This document shows, one piece after another, positions 17,831-27,833 of a stretch of DNA of 49,713 bases. The position numbers were made by a program, and so were the translations under genes. This DNA comes from Bacteroidota bacterium. GTDB lineage: Bacteria > Bacteroidota > Bacteroidia > Bacteroidales > JAAUTT01. The DNA lies in contig JAIFLU010000114.1 in NCBI GenBank assembly GCA_020048915.1, positions 1 to 49,713 on the forward strand, given 5' to 3'. Each line of letters begins with the position of its first letter. Position 1 is the first letter of the stretch. Below the pieces are notes generated by a model. The model was not told where the DNA came from. It saw only the letters and a list, made by a program, of their open reading frames with translations, and did no database searches.

Positions 17831-19669
17831 ATGACTACCAGAAAACTACTTATTCTTTTACCAGTTCTCATATTTTTGAATCATATGAACGGACTGGCCC
17901 AGTCCCGTGTTTCACCTTTTAAAAGTGGGGAAGTGAAAATCAGCGACTCCTGGATTAAGGATCGCGAAAACTTGAATACAGCTTACCTTTATCAACTCGA
18001 TCCTGAGAGGCTTTTGCATAATTTCAGAGTCAACGCCGGTATTCCCTCAACAGCTCAGCCGCTCGAAGGTTGGGAAAGTTCACAATGTGGACTGAGAGGC
18101 CATTTTACGGGTCATTATCTTTCAGCTTGTGCCCTACTTATCGATAGATATAACGATCCTGCATTAAGAGAAAGAATCGATTACATGATTGACGCTCTCT
18201 CGGAATGTCAGCAGAAACTGGGTGGAAAATACCTGAGCGCTTTTCCTGCGTCGGACTTTGATACGCTTGAAAGAAAGTACGGTGATGTGTGGGCTCCTTA
18301 TTATACTTACCACAAAATTATGCAGGGACTGCTGGATGTGTGCGTATTGACCGGGAATAAAAAAGCTTTGAACATGGCAATCCTCATGGCGGATTATGTA
18401 AGGATAAGAATGGAAAAGCTGACCGAACACGAAATCGAGAAAATTTTATTTACGGCTCAGGCCAACCCTTCCAACGAGGCTGGAGGAATGAATGAGGTAC
18501 TTCATAATTTGTACGCTGTTACCAAGGATCCGGCGCATCTGAAACTGGCTTCGGTATTCGACCGCAAGTGGTTGAGTGAGCCGCTGAAAGAAGGAAAAGA
18601 TATTTTGTCGGGTTTACATTCCAATACGCACATTGCCCTTTTAAATGGCTATGCCCGAAGGTTTGAAAATACGCACGACAACTATTATTGCGAGGCTGTT
18701 AAAAACTTCTGGGAAATGCTTCTTTTTCACCATTGCTATGCCAACGGATCGAGTAGCGGTCCGAGGCCAATTGCAGTAACTCCAACCTCACGGATTGCCG
18801 AACACTGGGGTATGGCCGGCCATTTAAGCGCAACCCTCACGGGCGAAATTGCGGAGTCGTGTGTAACGCATAACACCCAGAAACTGTCGGCTGACCTGTT
18901 TCGCTGGACCGCATCTCCTGTTTATGCCGATGCATATTTCAACACATTCTTCAATGCAGTATTGCCCATACAGAATATTGATAATGGAAGGGTTGTATAC
19001 CATCTTCCCTTAGGTTCTCCTCGCACAAAATTGTTTCTCAAGGAAAATGATTTCCGTTGCTGCAATGGATCCGGTGTTGAGGCCTTTGCCAGGTTGAATA
19101 CCAATATTTACTTTCACAACGATACCAATGTTTGGGTCAATCTTTTTATCCCGTCTGAGCTCAATTGGAGCGAAAAGGGAATTGTACTCAACCAAACCAC
19201 AAATTTTCCGGAAGAGCCAAAAACTACAATTAAAATATCGTGCCGCAAAAAAATTGCTTTTTCTCTTCATCTGCTTATCCCTGCCTGGGCAACCTGTGGA
19301 ACAAAGGTTCTGGTGAATGGCAAACCTGTGAATGAACAAATTAAACCTTTGTCGTTCTTGACACTTAACCGCGAATGGACAAATGGCGATGTGGTTGAAC
19401 TTGTGTTTTCGTATAAATTCCATCTGAAAAGCATGCCCGATAATCCCAATGTATTTGCATGTTTTTATGGTCCGGTAATGCTTGCTTTTATTACAAATCA
19501 GGAGATTATCCTGAAAGGTAATCAAGAAACTGTTCTGCAAAATATTTCAAAAGATAAGGAGTGGATTTTTCAACTGAAGAATAACGGAGAAACCTATAAA
19601 CTGCTTCCATTTTACCAGGTTACCGGTCAGTCTTATGGTGTGTATGCTACTATCAGAAATGAATTTTAA
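17831..19669 (+). CDS. GH127/GH146-type beta-L-arabinofuranosidase-like protein (DUF1680)
   Basis: A 612-residue exported protein (signal peptide ending GLAQ at 24) with the alpha/alpha toroid of the DUF1680 superfamily. The zinc/cysteine catalytic centre of GH127 is recognisable: Glu342-x-Cys344 (AESCVTHN) and Cys410-Cys411 (FRCCNGSGVEA), equivalent to the Glu-x-Cys and Cys-Cys ligands of HypBA1, in which the first Cys of the pair is the nucleophile. Glu324 or a neighbour is a candidate acid/base. Early motifs are GWESSQCGLRGHFTGHYLSA near 78-97 and YYTYHKIMQGLLD near 158. The product could be L-arabinofuranose, though family members also act on other sugars. It starts a tight cluster with spacings of 3-49 bp down to the GH9-like gene. 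Confidence 0.82.
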   Translation: MTTRKLLILLPVLIFLNHMNGLAQSRVSPFKSGEVKISDSWIKDRENLNTAYLYQLDPERLLHNFRVNAGIPSTAQPLEGWESSQCGLRGHFTGHYLSACALLIDRYNDPALRERIDYMIDALSECQQKLGGKYLSAFPASDFDTLERKYGDVWAPYYTYHKIMQGLLDVCVLTGNKKALNMAILMADYVRIRMEKLTEHEIEKILFTAQANPSNEAGGMNEVLHNLYAVTKDPAHLKLASVFDRKWLSEPLKEGKDILSGLHSNTHIALLNGYARRFENTHDNYYCEAVKNFWEMLLFHHCYANGSSSGPRPIAVTPTSRIAEHWGMAGHLSATLTGEIAESCVTHNTQKLSADLFRWTASPVYADAYFNTFFNAVLPIQNIDNGRVVYHLPLGSPRTKLFLKENDFRCCNGSGVEAFARLNTNIYFHNDTNVWVNLFIPSELNWSEKGIVLNQTTNFPEEPKTTIKISCRKKIAFSLHLLIPAWATCGTKVLVNGKPVNEQIKPLSFLTLNREWTNGDVVELVFSYKFHLKSMPDNPNVFACFYGPVMLAFITNQEIILKGNQETVLQNISKDKEWIFQLKNNGETYKLLPFYQVTGQSYGVYATIRNEF

Positions 19670-19687
19670 AGGATGAGGAGAAATAAA

Positions 19688-20785
19688 ATGCGATTTATTT
19701 TGCTGTTAACTTTTATTTGGATTACAATAATTTGCGAAGATCAGAAAAACGACTGGTCAGAAAACCTGGATCTATCGGCTATGGTGCAACCGGTGCCTCA
19801 TGTAAATAAATTTACCGATCCTGGCTATTATGTCTGGTGTGGCTCGGTAACACAAGGGAAGGACGGGAAATTTTATATGCTTTATTCGCGATGGCCATTG
19901 ACCGATGGTTTCAACTCATGGCCGGTTACTTCCGAAATAGCGGTGGCAATGTCGGATAAACCCGGCGGACCCTATAAACATTTAAAGGTAGCTTTGCCGG
20001 CCCGGGGAACACAATTCTGGGATGGATCGGCTACCCACAATCCCGCAGTAATAAGTCATAAAGGGAAATATTACCTCTACTACATGGGTACAAGTTCCAA
20101 CGCACCCTTAAAGAAAGGCGAGGCTTACAGTGGAAACTGGTGGCACTACCGCAACAGTCAGCGTATAGGTGTGGCTGTGGCCGATAATCCTGACGGGGAA
20201 TGGAAACGGCTCGACCATCCTGTGCTGAATGTCAGTCCCGACTCAACAACCTACGATGCCCTGATGGTATCGAATCCGGCGGCCGCTTTCGACAACAAAG
20301 GCCGGGTAATTCTTTTATACAAACAGGTTTGTAAAAACGGAAAGATTAATGGAGGACAGGTTCGGTTTGGAGTAGCATTTTCTGACTCGCCATTTGGCCC
20401 TTTTGTGAAGAATAACAAACCAATTTTTGAAGCTAACGATGGAGGTAAGGAATGGATGGTGGCCGAAGATCCTTTTGTATGGTTTCAGAAAGGAACATAT
20501 CTCGCCATTGTACGCGATGTGGTCGGAAAATTTACAGGCGACAGTGGTGCATGGGCTTTGATGACTTCTAAAAACGGAACCGACTGGCAACCGGCAGCTC
20601 ATCCTAAAGTCGTGGGAAGTACTTTTATGTGGGAGAATAAAGAAAAGAGTGCTTCCAAACTGGAACGTCCCTGCCTGTATCTCGAAAAAGGGAAGCCTTT
20701 GTATTTGTTTGGCGCCACCCGTGCCGACAGCAAAGAGTCGATGAGCTTTAATGTGGCTGTGCCTCTGGGGAATTCTAAAAACTAA
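19688..20785 (+). CDS. Five-bladed beta-propeller glycosidase-like protein, copy 1 (GH43/GH117-like)
   Basis: A 365-residue exported protein. The ATG at 19688 is preferred because GGAGAAATAAA lies just before it and a hydrophobic signal follows ([15 protein letters not shown], then Cys22 that could be lipidated); an in-frame ATG at 19673 is possible. The repeated blade pattern includes [48 protein letters not shown] and [14 protein letters not shown]; the last contains an Asp suited to a pKa-modulating or catalytic role as in GH43/GH117-type propellers. The family number is not certain. It is a clear paralogue of the gene at 23306-24391, and the two copies flank the GH95 gene. It probably acts as an exo-glycosidase on the same glycan. 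Confidence 0.68.
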   Translation: MRFILLLTFIWITIICEDQKNDWSENLDLSAMVQPVPHVNKFTDPGYYVWCGSVTQGKDGKFYMLYSRWPLTDGFNSWPVTSEIAVAMSDKPGGPYKHLKVALPARGTQFWDGSATHNPAVISHKGKYYLYYMGTSSNAPLKKGEAYSGNWWHYRNSQRIGVAVADNPDGEWKRLDHPVLNVSPDSTTYDALMVSNPAAAFDNKGRVILLYKQVCKNGKINGGQVRFGVAFSDSPFGPFVKNNKPIFEANDGGKEWMVAEDPFVWFQKGTYLAIVRDVVGKFTGDSGAWALMTSKNGTDWQPAAHPKVVGSTFMWENKEKSASKLERPCLYLEKGKPLYLFGATRADSKESMSFNVAVPLGNSKN

Positions 20786-20801
20786 CTATTACACTAAACC
20801 G

Positions 20802-23300
20802 ATGTTTAAAAAAATAATTCTCAACATAAGTTTTTTATTGATAACCATTTCATGGGTTGGTGCCCAGCCGCGTGTAAAAGATAATAATTTGAAACTGTGG
20901 TATAACCAACCCGCACAGTTCTGGATGGAGGCGTTGCCATTGGGAAACGGACGGTTAGGAGCCATGGTATTTGGTAACCCTTACCGTGAACGTATTCAGC
21001 TTAACGAGAATACCGTTTGGGCGGGAAGCCCTTACCGGAACGACAACCCCGAAATGTTGCAGGCATTGCCTGAGATTCGCAAGCTGATTTTTGAAGGTAA
21101 ATATGTTGAAGCCGAAAACCTCGCCAAGGAGAAAATGATTACAAAGGGTGCACATGGCATGTCTTATCAGACAGTTGGAAATTTGTATTTATCATTTCCG
21201 GGTCACGAGAACTTTACTGATTATTATAGGGATCTCGATCTCGACAGAGCTGTTGCTATCACTACTTACAGAGTTGGAGGCATTGGTTTTAAACGGGAGG
21301 TCTTTACTTCTTTTACCGATCAGGTAACGATTATTCGCATCACTGCTGATAAACCCGGGAAAGTAAGTTTTTCGGCTTCAGCCGATCGGCCTTCGGTTGT
21401 TGAAATTTCCACCAATGGGAAAGATGTGCTCACCATGAATGGTATTACAAGCAGTCATGAAGGTGTTCCCGGTAAAGTTAAGTTTTGTACCCTTGTTAAG
21501 GTTGTACCCGAAGGGGGGAGTATGGAGGCTGACGATTTTTCTCTGTCAGTCAGCAGGGCTAATGCGGTCACTATCTATGTATCTGTAGCAACTAACTTCA
21601 AAAATTATCAGGATATCTCGGCCGATGCCGGAAAAAGGGCAATGGATTATATAACAGCTGCAGGCGATAAACCTTACGCCGAAGCTTTGGATAATCATAT
21701 TGATAAGTATCGTAGCATGTTTTCAAGGGTGAAACTTAACCTTGGAGTCACCGATTCTGTTAGAAAACCGACTAACATTAGGATTAAAGAGTTTGCCAAA
21801 GCCAACGATCCCCATTTGGCTGCTTTATATTTTCAATTTGGGAGGTATTTGCTTATCTGTTCCTCTCAGCCGGGAGGCCAGCCTGCCAATTTGCAGGGTA
21901 TCTGGACCGACCTCCTATTTCCCGCATGGGACAGCAAATATACCGTGAATATTAATACCGAAATGAACTACTGGCCTTCGGAAATTACCAATTTGAGTGA
22001 AACCAATGAACCTTTGGTACAAATGCTGAAGGAACTTTCGGAAACCGGAAAACAAACTGCCCGCGCCATGTATGGTGCCGATGGGTGGGTACTCCATCAT
22101 AATACCGACATATGGCGTTTCAACGGCGCCATCGACGGTGCTCCTGGTATGTGGCCTACAGGCGCAGCATGGCTGTGCCAGCACCTGTGGGAAAAATATG
22201 AGTTCAACGGCGATAAGGAATACCTGAAATCAGTTTACCCTGTTATGAAGGGCGCAGCCATGTTTTTCCAGGATTTTTTGGTTGAGGAGCCAGAACATAA
22301 ATGGCTGGTGGTTAGCCCTTCCATCTCTCCCGAAAACGCGCCATATAGTATTCATAATAAATGGGTTTGTATTGCAGCCGGAACAACACTCGATAACCTT
22401 TTGGTAAGCGACCTTTTCAATAACACCATAAAAGCTGCAGGAATTTTAAAAACCGATGGTGATTTTGCAGTTGCATTAAAAGCCCTGGTTAAGAGATTGC
22501 CGCCCATGCAAATTGGTCAACACGGACAGCTTCAGGAATGGATGCACGATTGGGATAACCCTAAGGATCAGCACCGGCACGTTTCGCACCTGTATGGTAT
22601 TTACCCCGGAAACCAAATCTCTCCTTACCGCACACCCGAATTGTTCGATGCGGCTCGTACTTCGCTCATTTACCGAGGCGATGCATCCACAGGCTGGTCG
22701 ATGGGCTGGAAAATAAACCTATGGGCACGTTTTCAAGATGGAAACCATGCTTATAAACTGCTTACTGATCAGATAAAGCTGATTGAGCCCAAAGATCAGA
22801 ACACGGGTGGCTATAACGAAAACGGCGGAACTTACCCCAACCTGTTCGACGTTTGTCCGCCTTTCCAGATTGATGGTAACTTTGGCTGTACAGCCGGCAT
22901 TGCCGAAATGTTGCTTCAAAGTCACGATGGTGCGATTCATTTGTTGCCTGCATTACCTGATGTTTGGAAAAACGGTAGTGTTAGCGGGTTAAAAACTGCC
23001 GGTGGTTTCGAAGTTTCCATGGAATGGAAGAATGGAGAACTTACCAGCCTGGTGATAAAATCGTCATTGGGCGGAAGTTGCCGCTTGCGACTGGCGGGTG
23101 GGCTGGTTTCAACTTCAGACATAAAACTGAAACCGGCAAACGGCGAAAACCCGAATCCATTTTTTGCAAGTCCGATCACTGCTCAACCGCTCATTTCGAA
23201 AAAAGCGAAGCTAAATAAACTAACCATGAAACCAACCCAAATGGTTGAATTTGTTACTTCATCGGGGGGTGTTTATGAATTTAAGAAAGGAGAAATATAG
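20802..23300 (+). CDS. GH95 alpha-L-fucosidase / alpha-L-galactosidase
   Basis: An 832-residue exported inverting enzyme. The ATG at 20802 gives a proper signal peptide ([22 protein letters not shown]); the longer reading frame from 20751 overlaps the previous gene and is unlikely. The N-terminal beta domain has the family start [18 protein letters not shown] and NENTVWAG. Putative catalytic residues match the GH95 pattern: Asn383 and Asn385 (NINTEMNYW), Glu511 ([10 protein letters not shown]) and Asp691 (FQIDGNFG). The usual function is release of alpha-1,2-linked L-fucose, or L-galactose in plant-derived glycans. It sits between two paralogous propeller genes, 16 bp after the first and 5 bp before the second. 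Confidence 0.92.
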   Translation: MFKKIILNISFLLITISWVGAQPRVKDNNLKLWYNQPAQFWMEALPLGNGRLGAMVFGNPYRERIQLNENTVWAGSPYRNDNPEMLQALPEIRKLIFEGKYVEAENLAKEKMITKGAHGMSYQTVGNLYLSFPGHENFTDYYRDLDLDRAVAITTYRVGGIGFKREVFTSFTDQVTIIRITADKPGKVSFSASADRPSVVEISTNGKDVLTMNGITSSHEGVPGKVKFCTLVKVVPEGGSMEADDFSLSVSRANAVTIYVSVATNFKNYQDISADAGKRAMDYITAAGDKPYAEALDNHIDKYRSMFSRVKLNLGVTDSVRKPTNIRIKEFAKANDPHLAALYFQFGRYLLICSSQPGGQPANLQGIWTDLLFPAWDSKYTVNINTEMNYWPSEITNLSETNEPLVQMLKELSETGKQTARAMYGADGWVLHHNTDIWRFNGAIDGAPGMWPTGAAWLCQHLWEKYEFNGDKEYLKSVYPVMKGAAMFFQDFLVEEPEHKWLVVSPSISPENAPYSIHNKWVCIAAGTTLDNLLVSDLFNNTIKAAGILKTDGDFAVALKALVKRLPPMQIGQHGQLQEWMHDWDNPKDQHRHVSHLYGIYPGNQISPYRTPELFDAARTSLIYRGDASTGWSMGWKINLWARFQDGNHAYKLLTDQIKLIEPKDQNTGGYNENGGTYPNLFDVCPPFQIDGNFGCTAGIAEMLLQSHDGAIHLLPALPDVWKNGSVSGLKTAGGFEVSMEWKNGELTSLVIKSSLGGSCRLRLAGGLVSTSDIKLKPANGENPNPFFASPITAQPLISKKAKLNKLTMKPTQMVEFVTSSGGVYEFKKGEI

Positions 23301-23305
23301 ATTAT

Positions 23306-24391
23306 ATGAGAGCAAAATTTGCATTAATATTCATTTTTATTGCATCAGGATGCCATATGGAGGCTCAACAAACCTCTTTGGATTTTACCAAACTTATTCC
23401 TGAAAACCCAGAAAAACATATTTTTTCGATGGAGGGGTATAATGTTTGGTGCAATGGCGTGGTGAGGGGCGATGACGGAAAATATCACATGTTCTTTTCG
23501 AGGTGGCCTATATCTCGTGGTTTTGATGCATGGGTAACCCATTCCGAAGTTGCACATGCTGTTTCCAACAACTTGTTTGGACCTTATCACTTTTCTGATG
23601 TTTGTTTGCCTGCCCGTGGAAATCAATACTGGGATGGTGAAATGACCCACAATCCGCATGTGGTCAGGTACAACGGGAAATATTATTTGTATTACACAGC
23701 CAACAAGGGCGGCGGATATTGGAAAACCACTGCGGATACGGTAAAGCCGCGAATGAATCATCCCGAGTGGTGGATAAACCGTAATAATCAGCGGATAGGT
23801 ATTGCGGTAGCTGAAAGTCCATATGGCCCATGGATACGATTTGACAAACCATTGATCGGCATTACTCCGGGACGCCGCACTACCGGAGTTCCAACGGTAT
23901 TTCAGCGACCCGATGGCAAATTCTCGCTGGCCTACAAATCGGTGATGGAAAAAGAAGGCTACAAAGGTGGTGCAGTAAAACATTACATTTCGCTTTCCGA
24001 TTCACCGCTGGGCCCATTTACAGATTACGACAAGCCATTTATTACCTCGCCTAAATCCGACTTCCCCATAGACGACCATGTGGAATGGTTCCAGGATGGA
24101 AAGTATTATTGTATTGCAAAAGACCATGGGGATATGATTACCCATCACGGTATTGCCCTTTTGCTGTTCGAATCAGCCAATGGTCTCGACTGGACACTAT
24201 CGCCTAACTCTTTGGTGCAAAAATTCAGCATTACATTCAAGGATGGCGAGCATATGGATTTTGACCGGTTCGAAATGCCCAAGGTTTATTTGGAAAATGG
24301 AAAGGTTACCGCTCTGTTTTTGGCCGCAAAACTAAAAGGCAAAGAGGATTCGTATTCGGTGGCTTTACCGGTAATTTACAAGGAGAAATAA
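23306..24391 (+). CDS. Five-bladed beta-propeller glycosidase-like lipoprotein, copy 2
   Basis: A 361-residue protein with a clear lipobox (ASGC, Cys16), so it is probably anchored at the outer membrane or cell surface. It shares the propeller pattern of copy 1: VWCNGVVRGDDGKYHMFFSRWP, LPARGNQYWDGEMTHNP, GKYYLYYTA and NNQRIGIAVAES. Where copy 1 has AEDPFVWF, this copy has IDDHVEWFQDG, so an acidic residue is kept. An insert with TTADTVKPRMNHPEWW near 145 distinguishes it. It is 5 bp after the GH95 gene and 19 bp before the decayed GH95 copy. The two propellers may cleave different linkages of one glycan; neither can be given a specific activity from sequence. Confidence 0.68.
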   Translation: MRAKFALIFIFIASGCHMEAQQTSLDFTKLIPENPEKHIFSMEGYNVWCNGVVRGDDGKYHMFFSRWPISRGFDAWVTHSEVAHAVSNNLFGPYHFSDVCLPARGNQYWDGEMTHNPHVVRYNGKYYLYYTANKGGGYWKTTADTVKPRMNHPEWWINRNNQRIGIAVAESPYGPWIRFDKPLIGITPGRRTTGVPTVFQRPDGKFSLAYKSVMEKEGYKGGAVKHYISLSDSPLGPFTDYDKPFITSPKSDFPIDDHVEWFQDGKYYCIAKDHGDMITHHGIALLLFESANGLDWTLSPNSLVQKFSITFKDGEHMDFDRFEMPKVYLENGKVTALFLAAKLKGKEDSYSVALPVIYKEK

Positions 24392-24410
24392 ATTTCAAAA
24401 ACCACAGATC

Positions 24411-24995
24411 ATGAGAAATCTGTTATTTTCAACTGCTCCCTTTCTCTTCAATACCGGATATGTGTTAGGCCAGGAAATGAATTTAAAGATTTGGTTCGCT
24501 CAACCAATCGCGAAATGGCTCGAAGTTTTGCCAATCGGAGATGGGAGTGTAGGCGGAATGATTTTCGGTGGGGTAGTGCAGGAGCATATTCAGTTCAACG
24601 ATGAAAGCCTCATTACCGGAACCACCAAAACTGTTGGATTTTACCAGCCTTTTGGCGATGTTTATCTTAATTTTCCCGGAGTAAAAGAGGAAAGTTACAC
24701 CCGCGAGCTGAATTTGAATGATGGAATTCATCAGGTCAGTTTCAAATCCAACGACGTAAATTACCAACGAGAATGCTTTGCCAGTTATCCGGATAAAGTG
24801 ATGGTTTTACACCTAACTGCCAGTAAAAAAGGCATGATTTCAGGGAAAATCCGGTTGAAAGATGCCCATCAGGCTGCCATTTCTGTTTCAGGAAACAAAA
24901 TTACTACTACTGTTAAATTGACTGAAAACAAGATGGAATATGAATCGCAGATCCAGGTAAAGAATAAAGGTGGAAAAAAATACTGTGGCCGGTAA
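24411..24995 (+). pseudogene. Truncated GH95-like gene (N-terminal remnant)
   Basis: The open frame codes for 194 residues: a signal peptide and the N-terminal beta domain of a GH95 enzyme (WLEVLPIGDGSVGGMIFGG, QFNDESLITG, YQPFGDVYLNFPG). The whole catalytic toroid of about 550 residues is missing, because the next gene starts only 49 bp after the stop. A run of seven A at 24974-24980 lies just before the end; one base less there would extend the frame by a few residues that look family-like (NTVAGKVIE) before another stop. The segment after ITG is also about ten residues shorter than in related proteins. The remnant resembles a GH95 subgroup different from the intact copy at 20802. It cannot be catalytic. 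A role as a stand-alone binding domain is possible but unlikely. Confidence 0.75.
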
Positions 24996-25044
24996 AGTTA
25001 TCGAATAGATGTTGCAATAATAATCCTCTAAAAATTTAATACTT

Positions 25045-26982
25045 ATGAAGCAAAGCTTGTCTTTTCTAATTCTTTTATTTGCCTTTCGGGTAGTTGGTCA
25101 AGCACCATCTACAAAAGTAACGTTGCCGCCTTTTGTCAATCAGGCCGGATACAATTTGGGCGAATCAAAACGTTTTGTTTGCTATGGTACTCCCGACAAT
25201 ACTTCCTTTAAAATTGTAAATGCCAAAACCAGTCATACTGTTTTTGAAGGGAAAACACTGAACCAGCAAGGTTGGTTTACTGAGTTGAACCCGATTACTG
25301 CCGGTGATGAATATGTGGTTGAAGTGGATGGATATGGTCAGTCGAAACCCTTCTGGATTGCCGACCATTTGTTGGAAAAAGTGTCTTCGAAACTGGCCTA
25401 CGATTTTTTTGTGGATGTTCGCGGTTACGATGATCTGGACAAATACGAGATGTCTAAAGTATACGGTGGCGGCCCTTCGCGTGATGGTGGCGCCTATGGA
25501 CTTGAAACCATTTTTGAAGTGTTGCAATATGCCAGCAATCCGGCTTTGTACGACAATTGGAAAACTGAGTTGGGCGATAAAAATGTAGCAGATCTGATTG
25601 ATTTGTTTTTATGGCACGCCGAATTTGCCTACAAATATGTGGATTACAACGGGCCAACCGGTTACCGTCACGGCTCGCTTGGTTACGAAGGTCAGCCCCG
25701 CATGAATTACGACTTCTGGAACACACTTGATCAGTTGGCTGCTGTTTGTGGCGCTTACCACTCGTTTCTGAAACCATACCTTTCGGAAGAAAAATACCAG
25801 AAATACCGTAAGGCCTGTATAGATAACTGGGAAAAATATGACCGTCACAAGGTGGTACGCTATTGGACTTATAGCACCAAATGGGTCGATGCCGGTTTTC
25901 AGGAATTCAATGAAATGGGAAATGCATTTGGCCAGTCGGTTTTCAGCAACCTGTTTATGTACCTATGCGAGAAAAACGAGAAAGATGGTCAGCCCGGAAA
26001 ATTCCTGAAATATGCACAGGAAAGTGCGCAGGATATTATTACCAACTGGGATTTTAACAATCCGCGACACATGTGGTGGATCAGGAATGCGGAGCACATC
26101 ACGCCACAGGCTTTAGCCTGGTTCCTATTGGTTGCACCTGATGAAGCGCCTGTTGGTTCGCGTGAAAAGCTGGCCGCATGGTCATCTCACATAAAACAAA
26201 AAACCAATAATATCTGGAAATACCGCATGCACAGCGAAACGGAATGGGCTCATCCTAAAACAAAAGAATTAGGTGGCGCTCCGGCTTTGGGGGGATCTAT
26301 GTTTGCAGTGGCACATTTGTTAAATGATCCGGCCTTACGAAGTCTGGGTTGGGCTCAGGTTGATTTTGTGTTTGGGTTGAATCCCGTGGGTGCGCATTTA
26401 AGTAACAAAAGCGACGAGCGGATTAAAATTGGGGCTTTCTGGGAGGGGGTTGAAGAGGGCTGGCCACAGGGACACCCAAACGGATATGGCCGCTTGGGGC
26501 TGGTTCGCGGAACCTTGGATGGAACTCCTCTGGATAATCAGTTTCCGATTGCCCCACCGGTCGAAAAAATTATTGGAGAGAACAACGGTCAGGTGTTTGG
26601 TAAAAATGCCTATGCTACCGAAGGCTGGTGTGTTTCCAACCGTGGGTGGGAAGCTACTGTTACTTTTGCCACATTGGGAAGCCAGCAAATCAAGCTGTTT
26701 GATGAAGATTATAAATACCTGATTACAGAAGCTAGATCAGGCCAAACCATTACTATAGAATTGAAAGCTGCCCTGAATCAGGATTGGAACAAAGTCGATA
26801 AAGGCTGGGTGGAAATCATTAGTGGAAATGGCTCGTCAACAAAGCTTGAAGTAATAGAAACAGCTGCCAATACTGGAATATTTATCGCAAAATATTTAAT
26901 ACCAAAAGGGAAAGGCAAATACATAGAGGTGGTTTACGGTTTTTTGGGCCTTGGTCAAAAAGCAAGACAGACTAATAATTAA
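25045..26982 (+). CDS. GH9-like protein with N-terminal CelD-type Ig domain
   Basis: A 645-residue exported protein (signal peptide ending VVGQ). Residues about 28-110 form an Ig-like domain of the type that precedes GH9 catalytic modules (FVNQAGYNLGESKRFV). The following alpha/alpha region includes GPTGYRHGSLGYEGQPRMNY near 205-225, WVDAGFQEFNEMGNAFG near 290 and GLNPVGAHLSNKSD near 447, the last recalling the GH9 GLNP motif. The standard DAGD catalytic motif of GH9 is not evident in its usual place, so the activity may be different from that of classic cellulases. A C-terminal beta domain of about 120 residues ends the protein. It closes the hydrolase cluster. The 170 bp to the convergent DedA gene show no clear terminator. 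Confidence 0.58.
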   Translation: MKQSLSFLILLFAFRVVGQAPSTKVTLPPFVNQAGYNLGESKRFVCYGTPDNTSFKIVNAKTSHTVFEGKTLNQQGWFTELNPITAGDEYVVEVDGYGQSKPFWIADHLLEKVSSKLAYDFFVDVRGYDDLDKYEMSKVYGGGPSRDGGAYGLETIFEVLQYASNPALYDNWKTELGDKNVADLIDLFLWHAEFAYKYVDYNGPTGYRHGSLGYEGQPRMNYDFWNTLDQLAAVCGAYHSFLKPYLSEEKYQKYRKACIDNWEKYDRHKVVRYWTYSTKWVDAGFQEFNEMGNAFGQSVFSNLFMYLCEKNEKDGQPGKFLKYAQESAQDIITNWDFNNPRHMWWIRNAEHITPQALAWFLLVAPDEAPVGSREKLAAWSSHIKQKTNNIWKYRMHSETEWAHPKTKELGGAPALGGSMFAVAHLLNDPALRSLGWAQVDFVFGLNPVGAHLSNKSDERIKIGAFWEGVEEGWPQGHPNGYGRLGLVRGTLDGTPLDNQFPIAPPVEKIIGENNGQVFGKNAYATEGWCVSNRGWEATVTFATLGSQQIKLFDEDYKYLITEARSGQTITIELKAALNQDWNKVDKGWVEIISGNGSSTKLEVIETAANTGIFIAKYLIPKGKGKYIEVVYGFLGLGQKARQTNN

Positions 26983-27152
26983 TCCACATTTCACCCACTG
27001 AGCAAAGAAGTCTTTTATTTGCGGACTGTAATTTGTAAAAAAACAACAGGGGGACAACTGATCTTGTTATTACAAAAAGACCTTATAAATATTTGAGCAG
27101 GTCGTTTATCCTGGTTAATTATACCGCATGTTTTATGCTGGCTTTATTTATA

Positions 27153-27785
27153 CTATTTATTTTTTTTAATTTTTGATAACATAATTTTTAGCATTGGAAA
27201 CGAAGCAATTGAAATAAATATTAACAGAATGTAAATCGAATAATTGATTATATTGGGATAGGCTTTACCGATGAAGTAGCCTAATGGTACTAATGTACAA
27301 ACCCAGGTAATCGCTCCCCCCAAATTAAACAGTAAGAACTTCCTGAATTCAAATTTTGTAGAACCTGCAATCATAGGCACTAACGTGCGGATAATAGGCA
27401 TAAAACGTCCTAAAATGAAAGCCCAGATTCCAAAACGGGTGTAAAAACTACTTCCTCGTTCAAGGTATTCTCTTTTAAAGAAACGGGACTTATTATCGAC
27501 AAACAGTTTTTCGCCTAACCATTTTCCTTTGAAATATCCGGTAAAATCACCCATAAATGCCGCTATAACTAATAAAAGTAATAGCAGCACCAGTGGCAAC
27601 TCTAAATAACGGGTGCCACAAAACATTCCGGCAGCAAATAGTAAATAGTCGCCGCCAGGTAAAACAAACCCAAGGAAAAAACCTGTTTCAATATATACAA
27701 TTGCTAAAACTAAAAGTAATCCCCCCCATTCAATAATATGATGTGCGTTGAAAAAAGTTCCAAATGAAATATCTAAAAGATTCAT
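27153..27785 (-). CDS. DedA-family membrane protein
   Basis: A 210-residue inner-membrane protein of the DedA/VTT family, whose members are lipid transporters or scramblases that affect envelope stability and membrane potential. The ATG at 27785 is chosen; an upstream TTG at 27815 has no support. Family segments are ETGFFLGFVLPGGDYLLFAAG near 33-53 (the acidic residue in the first re-entrant loop), a GDFTGYFKGKWLG segment near 80, and FILGRFMPIIRTLVPMIAG near 124-142 with the conserved Arg and Pro. At least four transmembrane segments are visible. It is the last gene of a likely operon (beta-barrel, TspO, TerC, short pyruvate kinase, DedA), 48 bp after the kinase. Confidence 0.92.
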   Translation of the reverse strand: MNLLDISFGTFFNAHHIIEWGGLLLVLAIVYIETGFFLGFVLPGGDYLLFAAGMFCGTRYLELPLVLLLLLLVIAAFMGDFTGYFKGKWLGEKLFVDNKSRFFKREYLERGSSFYTRFGIWAFILGRFMPIIRTLVPMIAGSTKFEFRKFLLFNLGGAITWVCTLVPLGYFIGKAYPNIINYSIYILLIFISIASFPMLKIMLSKIKKNK

Positions 27786-27833
27786 AGAATAAAATTGGTT
27801 AATAAAAAGGTGCAATAAAAAAGAATTTCAAAA

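Noticed and set aside
27000-27120. Possible terminator between the GH9-like gene and dedA.
   Set aside because: Only a five-base stem (GACCT/AGGTC) with a long loop was found and there is no T tract directly after it.
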